Below, one piece after another: positions 34,200 through 38,872 of a stretch of 38,872 nucleotides of DNA (position 1 is its first letter; the number at the start of each line of letters is the position of its first letter). This stretch comes from an uncultured bacterium (GTDB lineage: Bacteria > Verrucomicrobiota > Kiritimatiellia > RFP12 > UBA1067): assembly GCA_902761275.1 (NCBI GenBank), contig CACWJS010000055.1, forward strand, positions 1-38,872. Reading direction: 5' to 3'. Below the pieces are notes generated by a model that saw only the letters and a list, made by a program, of their open reading frames with translations, did no database searches and had not been told where the DNA came from. Made by a program: the position numbers and the translations under genes.

Positions 34200-35426
34200 C
34201 TACCGGACGATTATCTGCAATCCGGGGACTCCACCGAGCGCAACCATGTATGCCTTGCGCGAACCGGCCTTGTAAACTCCAAAGGTGTTTTTCGGCGCAT
34301 GTGCGCTTTCATATCCAGCGAGCGCGTCGGCGTATCCAGCCCACGCCCGTCTGTTTGCCGCCGGAACATAAACCGTGCAGTTTTTCGCCGCGTCGGTCGC
34401 CGAATCAACAGCCGTCACGCCGGTAAGAATGCGATCCATGACGGTTGTCGTATAGTCTGTCCCGCTTTGATTGAAAGGCCCATGGAGGATTGTGACCTCC
34501 TTCAGACTCGTCGATGAAAAGGCAGTGCCGTTGACATTGCCGTTGAGCAAAGGCGCCGACAGTGTAAGCGTCTTGAGACCAGTGTTCTTAAAAGCATCCT
34601 GCCCGATAGTCGTCAGCTTGGGGCAGTCGATTGAAACAGTCTTGAGCGCCGAGTCGTTAATCGCAAAGTCCTTGCTGATTGAGGTTAGATTCTCGCACGA
34701 TACCGTTATGTTGGTTATCGACGTGCAGTTGGGGAAGAAGCCGCCAACGGCCGTCAAGAACGGGCTTGTTATCTCCGCATCACGCAATCCACACTTGTAA
34801 AACTGCTGTCCGGTGCCGCCCTGTAAAGTTGAAAAAGAGGCCAGCGCCGGCAGCGATAATTTTCCTGTAACCTTGCCGCACTTGCGGAAAGGCGCGCTTC
34901 CAATGTATTTGACCGTCGGAGGGCAGAGAGAATCAACGGCTGCGGACAAGTTTTGGTCTTCCCAGAAAGCCTCGTCGCCAATTCGTTCGATCGGCGTTCC
35001 CGATGGGAACTCGCAGGTAGCGAGAGCCGTGCAACTCTTGAAAGCATAGTTGGCTATGTTCGTGACCGTTGACGGGAAATAGACCGACTTTATCGATGTA
35101 TCGCTGCTCATAAAGGAAGCCCCTATGGTCTCGATTCCATAACCTTCGGGCAAGGGAATCGTGCGAAAGTTAAGCGCTGTCGAAGCCCCCTTGGTCGTCT
35201 TGCCAAAGACGCCACTTGAAGTAAGCGAGAACACCCAAGCCGTGCCGCTCGCGGGCTGCTCGGTAATCACAAGCGTGTCGCTTGAATCATCGACTGTCCA
35301 TACTGTTTCAGGCGCGGCGGCGCTGGCCGCTAGCGGCGCGAATGCAACCGCGGACAGCGCGGCAATCAGGAGGTTTCGATAATTACCCCCCCCCCTGGAA
35401 AACATGGTGTTTTGCAAAGTTATCAT
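34200..35426 (-). CDS. BspA-like leucine-rich-repeat surface protein
   Basis: 408 aa. ATG 35426 follows AAAGGA by six bases. The signal region MITLQNTMFSRGGGNYRNLL plus a hydrophobic stretch to about residue 38 is homologous to that of the LamG-type protein. Residues about 95-330 are LRR_5/TpLRR-like repeats: SIKSVYFPSTVTNIANYAF, RIGDEAFWEDQ, SITNITVSCENLTSISKDF, ALKTVSIDCPKLTTIGQDAF, GLKTLTLSAPLL. After a VYVPAANRRAW segment the protein ends GGVPGLQIIVR, sharing the hydrophobic-V-R tail. BspA-like repeats typically mediate adhesion or protein and glycan binding at the cell surface. It has its own promoter with the conserved 58-bp element. A second possible tail lies out of frame after the stop. 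Confidence 0.82.
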   Translation of the reverse strand: MITLQNTMFSRGGGNYRNLLIAALSAVAFAPLAASAAAPETVWTVDDSSDTLVITEQPASGTAWVFSLTSSGVFGKTTKGASTALNFRTIPLPEGYGIETIGASFMSSDTSIKSVYFPSTVTNIANYAFKSCTALATCEFPSGTPIERIGDEAFWEDQNLSAAVDSLCPPTVKYIGSAPFRKCGKVTGKLSLPALASFSTLQGGTGQQFYKCGLRDAEITSPFLTAVGGFFPNCTSITNITVSCENLTSISKDFAINDSALKTVSIDCPKLTTIGQDAFKNTGLKTLTLSAPLLNGNVNGTAFSSTSLKEVTILHGPFNQSGTDYTTTVMDRILTGVTAVDSATDAAKNCTVYVPAANRRAWAGYADALAGYESAHAPKNTFGVYKAGSRKAYMVALGGVPGLQIIVR

Positions 35427-35474
35427 GGCATATCCTTTCTTCGGTTGTACGCTTTTGCCGAACAGTTGATTATG

Positions 35475-35504
35475 ATTTTACCATATTCCGCTTCCCTCCG
35501 TCAA
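35475..35504 (-). promoter_or_regulatory. Promoter of the LRR surface-protein gene
   Basis: Minus strand TTGACG (35499-35504), 18-base spacer, TGGTAAAAT as an extended -10 (TAAAAT at 35475-35480). The same boxes and spacing occur at 32237-32266. Confidence 0.75.
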
Positions 35505-35562
35505 ATTTCTGCCATACGCAATCCTGCAACGATTATGTCATTTATCCGCCAATGGCGAAAAG
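35505..35562 (-). promoter_or_regulatory. Conserved upstream element, copy at the LRR gene
   Basis: 58 bases next to the -35 box, same spacing as the other two copies. The plus strand contains GCAATCCTGCAA, then TTATGTCATTTATCCGC, then CAATGGCGAAAAG. The GGCGAAAAG end coincides with the U tract of the terminator at 35557-35608, so part of the conservation may reflect termination. Confidence 0.55.
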
Positions 35563-35608
35563 AGCCGTGCGTCCGCGTCAATTGCGCGGCAATCGGTCAC
35601 CGCACGGC
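35557..35608 (-). terminator. Intrinsic terminator of the surface-protein/GH109/DUF6528 operon
   Basis: On the minus strand GCCGTGCG (35601-35608) pairs perfectly with CGCACGGC (35564-35571). Inside, CCGCG pairs with CGCGG, and TCTTTT follows. It starts 17 bases after the DUF6528 stop. In copy 1 (near 32,326-32,370) the outer stem has decayed to five pairs. Confidence 0.65.
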
Positions 35609-35624
35609 GCGAAAGGTGAGTGTC

Positions 35625-36530
35625 TCACATCCAGCGGGCCTTGTAGAAGCGTGCGCCGGGGAAAGGTCCGACGACCCTGGTGGTTCCGTCCGGTTCTATG
35701 ATCTTCAACTCGTCCGTCCACCATTTTTCCTTTGCGATCGTAATAAGGTCGCCCTTCTTGGCGTCGCGCGAAAAGCTCTTGACATTTGCCATGTCACGCA
35801 CTTTTGTCCAGCGATCCGCATCGGGGTCGAGATGCCAGACGGCGGTGTGGTTCGTCAGGAAGTAGCCGCCGGAGCCGTCTGCAACAAGGTCATGTCCGTA
35901 CTGGTCGCAGAGCTTCGCGGAATAGTCCCAGCTACGCTTGACTGAGACAGACATGTCGGCGGACGAATATGCGAGTTCGTAGAGATTCGTGTAGCCGAGC
36001 GCAAAGAGCGAACCGCGCCGCGCGTCCCACACGACGCCGTGCGCCCCCGGGAGCGACATCGCCTTCACGACCTTCTGGCGGGCGGGGTCGAGCGGCGCGG
36101 CGGAGACGTCGATTATCTGAAGTGCGTCGACGCCGGTCGAATTCGCGACCGCGACCTTTCCGTCGGGAAGTGCGCAGAGCGAATGGGGCCCTGCGTTCCA
36201 CTCTGGCAGGTATGCGTACCACTTCACGCTCGCCGTGGCGACATCCACCGCGGCGACACCTCCGCAGGAGGCGTTGGCGAGTATCTCACTACCGTCGGCG
36301 GACGGCTTGCATTCGTCTATGTTTCGAAAAGAATTGCGGTAGGTCGGCAGTATCTTCGAATCCTTGCGCGAATCCCAGCGCCACAGGATCTCCGCCTGTG
36401 CGCCGGGAGCGCCCGACACCATCACAAGCGAACTCGTCGACTGGTCTGCGGCGACAATGCGGTAATCCGCACCGGCTGCGCCAAACGCAGCGGCAATAGC
36501 CGTTACGACAATATTCGATTTGTGCATCAT
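35625..36530 (-). CDS. DUF6528 family protein, secreted beta-propeller-like
   Basis: 301 aa. ATG 36530 has AGGAG six bases before it. Signal peptide MMHKSNIVVTAIAAAFGAAGA. The sequence follows the DUF6528 pattern as I recall it: ILWRWDSRKDSKILP, NIDECKPSADGSEILANASCGGVAAVD, YAYLPEWNAGPHSLCALPDGKVAVANS, GAHGVVWDARRGSLFALGYTNLYEL, YGHDLVADGSGGYFLTNHTAVW and the end FPGARFYKARWM. The repeated short strands suggest a YVTN/propeller fold. Function is unknown; such proteins accompany glycan-degrading genes. It is 31 bases downstream of GH109, with which it is co-transcribed. A decayed partial copy lies at 32387-32473. Confidence 0.75.
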   Translation of the reverse strand: MMHKSNIVVTAIAAAFGAAGADYRIVAADQSTSSLVMVSGAPGAQAEILWRWDSRKDSKILPTYRNSFRNIDECKPSADGSEILANASCGGVAAVDVATASVKWYAYLPEWNAGPHSLCALPDGKVAVANSTGVDALQIIDVSAAPLDPARQKVVKAMSLPGAHGVVWDARRGSLFALGYTNLYELAYSSADMSVSVKRSWDYSAKLCDQYGHDLVADGSGGYFLTNHTAVWHLDPDADRWTKVRDMANVKSFSRDAKKGDLITIAKEKWWTDELKIIEPDGTTRVVGPFPGARFYKARWM

Positions 36531-36561
36531 ATATAACTCCTGATTTCAAATTCTGCAATCA

Positions 36562-38052
36562 TCAGATAAATCCTTCCTGCCGCGCGTTCGCATCGGAGTT
36601 GTCGTCGTGCTTGACGCCGCCGAAGTCCCCGGGCAGTTTGGAAAGGTCTATTTCGTCGATGGTGAAGCCCTTGCCGCCCTTCCACGCGCCACGCGTGAAG
36701 TCGGGACATTCCACCGGTTTGGAGCCAGACTCAACCGACCGCCGCGTAAGTTCCACCATCGAACTCCACGCCGCGAGGTCGTACACGTCGGTGTCCAAGG
36801 GGATTCCGTTCTGAAGGCAGTAGCTCCAACGAAGATCCATGATAAAGTCCATGCCACCATGTCCGCCGACCTTCTTCGCCACCTCGCCAGCCGCCTTCCA
36901 TATCGGGTGGGCGTACTTCTTGCGCAATTCCGCCGTCGCGGCCTCGTCCATGAACTTGTGCGCCTTGCCGTCTCCCGTCTTGTCCTCAAGCGCGACGCGG
37001 AACTCGGGATAGCCCATCGCCATGCCACGCGTGCCGGAGACGAGATTGATGCGCGAGTATGGACGCGGCGTACAGGCGTCGAGCTGGAGCAGGATGCTGC
37101 GCCCGAGCTTGGTGCGGATTAGAGTCTGGCTCATGTCGCCAATCTTGACACCGAAATCCCTGCGCCAATCGTCGAAAAGCTCCTGCGCGTAATGGCGATA
37201 GCTCGCCTGCTTCGACTCTATCGACACGAGGAAGTCGAAGCTGTCGCCACGGTTGATGTCCATGTACTTCGCGACAGGACCAAGCCCGTGAGTCGGATAC
37301 TGGTTGCCGCCCTGCTTTGCGTAGAAGTGAAGCGTCCAGCCGGGCTTGCCGGCCTTGGCCGCGTCGCGCTCGCCGTCCATCGTGTGATAGCGGTCCGACT
37401 TGAACTGGAGGTCGCGCTGGTCGTGGATATACGCGGCTTCGCCGTGGGTGATCTCGCCGAAGAGCCCGAGCTTGGCCATGTTGAGCATCAAGAGCTCTTC
37501 CTCGCCGTAGCAGCAGTTCTCGAGCATCATGCACGGCATCTTCGTGCGCTCGCTCGTCTCGACGAGGTTCCAGCATCCGTCGACCGTCTGGGTGCCGGGC
37601 ACCTCGTTAAGCGCAACCTTGCCATGCTCCATCGCACATACCGCAATCGGCTCGTGCATGTGCCACGGCGTCACGTTGTAGACTACGTCCACCGCGTCAG
37701 ACTCACAGATGCGCTTGTATTCCTCGGGACCGGCCTTGGCGAATTTTGGCGTCGGCTTCCCGCTCTCCTTCAGCCACTTGAGCTCGCCGTCAATGCGGTC
37801 TTGGAAGAGGTCGGCGATGGCGGAAACTTCAGTCCCCGGAATCATCGAGATGCGCCTAAGCGCCGAGACGCCGCGTCTCCCAACGCCGATTACCGCGACG
37901 CGCACCTTCTTCATCGGCTTGAGCGCAAAGCCCTGCATCGGCGCGCCAGTCGTGCCAAAAAGTTTCAGAGGATTGTTCGCACAGCCAGCGGCCATCGCCA
38001 CTGCGCTCATCCATGCCGCAGACTTGAGGAACTCTCTTCTATCCTGTACCAT
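36562..38052 (-). CDS. GH109 family protein (NAD-dependent alpha-N-acetylgalactosaminidase-like), Tat substrate
   Basis: 496 aa. ATG 38052 has AGGAGG seven bases before it. The twin-arginine signal QDRREFLKSAAW shows folded export, consistent with a bound NAD cofactor. The Rossmann start is VRVAVIGVGRRGVSAL (about residues 50-65). The family motifs TPWHMHEPIAVCAM, NEVPGTQTVDGCWNLVE, and NQYPTHGLGPVAKYMDINRGD follow; His255 in PTHGLGP matches the catalytic His of GH109. GH109 enzymes remove terminal alpha-GalNAc, as in blood-group A or mucin glycans, by transient oxidation with NAD; other Gfo/Idh/MocA activities cannot be excluded. It lies between the partial surface-protein gene and DUF6528 in one operon. 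Length is slightly above the typical 440-480. Confidence 0.83.
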   Translation of the reverse strand: MVQDRREFLKSAAWMSAVAMAAGCANNPLKLFGTTGAPMQGFALKPMKKVRVAVIGVGRRGVSALRRISMIPGTEVSAIADLFQDRIDGELKWLKESGKPTPKFAKAGPEEYKRICESDAVDVVYNVTPWHMHEPIAVCAMEHGKVALNEVPGTQTVDGCWNLVETSERTKMPCMMLENCCYGEEELLMLNMAKLGLFGEITHGEAAYIHDQRDLQFKSDRYHTMDGERDAAKAGKPGWTLHFYAKQGGNQYPTHGLGPVAKYMDINRGDSFDFLVSIESKQASYRHYAQELFDDWRRDFGVKIGDMSQTLIRTKLGRSILLQLDACTPRPYSRINLVSGTRGMAMGYPEFRVALEDKTGDGKAHKFMDEAATAELRKKYAHPIWKAAGEVAKKVGGHGGMDFIMDLRWSYCLQNGIPLDTDVYDLAAWSSMVELTRRSVESGSKPVECPDFTRGAWKGGKGFTIDEIDLSKLPGDFGGVKHDDNSDANARQEGFI

Positions 38053-38088
38053 TGTCGAACCTCCTTTAGCCCGCCCTTTTCTCTCGTG

Positions 38089-38872
38089 CTATTTGACGAT
38101 GATCATGAAGCCGCCCTTGCGCGACACTGCGTAGAGGCCGTCGGAGCGCGATTCCAGCTCCCAGGTCTTGCTCTTGAATGTCGCTTCTGGCTGGGTCGTC
38201 CAAGAAATCACCTTTTCGCCCTTCGCTATGGCGCGGTTGCCAAGTTCGACAGTGACTTTAGCACCAGAGGCGAACGTCGTCGTCGTGCTGCCGTATGAAA
38301 GTGATGTTGTGACGTTCCACGTGCCCGTCTTCCCCGAAAGGTCAATCGTAGAGCCGTCCTGCATCGTCGGGCCGTAGAAGTAGCTGCTGTTCGGCGTGAA
38401 GGTCCCATAGACATTCAGCGCGGCGTTGCCCTCGCTGTAGTTGTTGGGATAGTTTGCGGCATAGTCCCGGAAAGGCAACGACGCCTTGTCCTGAAGAGCC
38501 AGCGCGGCATTGCACAGCAAATCGACGTTTTGGAATTGAGTGGGCCGGTTCTGACCCGGCGTGAAAGTGGTGAGGTAGCCGCCACGCACGACGTTCAGGC
38601 AGCCGGACGTCGGCGGCTCCGAGGGGTGGCTCTGGATGAAGAGCGTGGCGCCGACGATGGAAACGGTGGCGGTGTGGCCATTGAGTTCACCGATCGCCCA
38701 TCCGTAGTTCTGCATCGTGGCGAAGATGAAGTCGGCGTTGACGGTAAGGCTTGGGTTGAAGACGCCGTAGGTAGAGGTAGTCCACGCAACGGTGTTCGAG
38801 ACCATGCCGCCGTTGAAGGTGACATGGTGATTTCCCCAACCCTCCGATCCGGCTGGGTCAAGAACGCCGCCC
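38089..38872 (-). CDS. Beta-strand-rich surface protein, 3' part (runs off the window)
   Basis: 260 codons are visible and the frame is open to the window edge, so the N-terminus is missing. The content is rich in Thr, Ser, Asn and Gly with alternating strands (ATVSIVGATLFIQSH, STIDLSGKTGTWNVTTSLSYG, ASGAKVTVELGNRAIAKGE), like autotransporter-type passenger or extracellular beta-helix repeats. It ends with TWELESRSDGLYAVSRKGG followed by FMIIVK and stop, again the Gly-hydrophobic-V-K/R tail. It is followed 36 bases later by GH109, so the surface protein, GH109 and DUF6528 are probably one transcription unit. I do not recognise a specific family. Confidence 0.75.
   Translation of the reverse strand, partial: GGVLDPAGSEGWGNHHVTFNGGMVSNTVAWTTSTYGVFNPSLTVNADFIFATMQNYGWAIGELNGHTATVSIVGATLFIQSHPSEPPTSGCLNVVRGGYLTTFTPGQNRPTQFQNVDLLCNAALALQDKASLPFRDYAANYPNNYSEGNAALNVYGTFTPNSSYFYGPTMQDGSTIDLSGKTGTWNVTTSLSYGSTTTTFASGAKVTVELGNRAIAKGEKVISWTTQPEATFKSKTWELESRSDGLYAVSRKGGFMIIVK

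Larger units (their letters stand above)
35452..35680. repeat. Duplicated segment, copy 2 (partner 32214-32442)
   Basis: This copy joins the complete DUF6528 gene to the promoter of the LRR surface-protein gene and looks like the parental arrangement. The match to copy 1 has no gaps over 229 bases. Confidence 0.9.

Noticed and set aside
38089-38170. The C-terminal tails as type 9 secretion signals
   Set aside because: They end similarly to some T9SS proteins, but the roughly 70-residue domain with its conserved motifs is not visible and the lineage is not Bacteroidota.
1-38872. CRISPR arrays, insertion sequences, rRNA or integrase genes
   Set aside because: No spaced direct repeats, transposase-like frames, rRNA or integrase motifs were seen; the only clear long repeat is the 229-bp pair.

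Overview
The window is GC-rich and almost every gene lies on the minus strand. The gene content suggests a gut or rumen member of the Verrucomicrobiota/Kiritimatiellota (PVC) group. It combines secreted glycoside hydrolases, a DUF6528 protein, GH109, BspA-type and LamG-type surface proteins, an AAA/PD-(D/E)XK ATPase of a commonly expanded family, and an ExbB/ExbD/DUF4159 cluster with very large periplasmic TPR proteins. No 16S or tRNA gene is present, so the placement is inference.

Region 1 (1-2070): a GH97 lipoprotein with its own extended -10 promoter.

Region 2 (2174-17460): one long minus-strand gene train. Order of transcription: a giant secreted TPR/beta-repeat protein (about 2545 aa, split over two reading frames at 15,900), a 550-aa and a 738-aa periplasmic TPR protein, an internal promoter, then ExbB, two ExbDs, a TonB-like protein with no C-terminal TonB domain, and a membrane DUF4159 protein. 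This looks like a proton-driven envelope machine whose partner is the TPR scaffold rather than a classical TonB receptor.

Region 3 (17684-27619): a glycan-utilisation unit. A divergent XylR-type regulator (LacI-like sensor plus AraC HTH) faces an operon encoding an SGNH esterase-like protein, a clan GH-A hydrolase with carbohydrate-binding modules, a secreted tyrosine phosphatase and a GH141-like beta-helix protein.

Region 4 (27730-38872): a GH-A hydrolase with a broken 3' end, a tandem LamG surface protein split by a frameshift, an AAA/PD-(D/E)XK ATPase gene sitting between two copies of a duplicated segment, a BspA-like leucine-rich-repeat surface protein, a DUF6528 protein, a Tat-exported GH109, and the 3' end of a beta-strand-rich surface protein.

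The most interesting signals are: (a) a 58-bp element at identical distance from the -35 box of three promoters (the SGNH operon and the two surface-protein genes), implying one regulon; (b) a promoter/leader/signal-peptide cassette placed in front of two unrelated surface proteins; (c) a shared C-terminal tail (glycine, then hydrophobic residues, then V-R/K and stop) on three secreted proteins; (d) an RF2-like +1 frameshift context in the giant TPR gene; (e) the ExbB/ExbD/TonB-like/DUF4159/TPR machine. All matches and residue numbers were worked out by eye; no database search was run.
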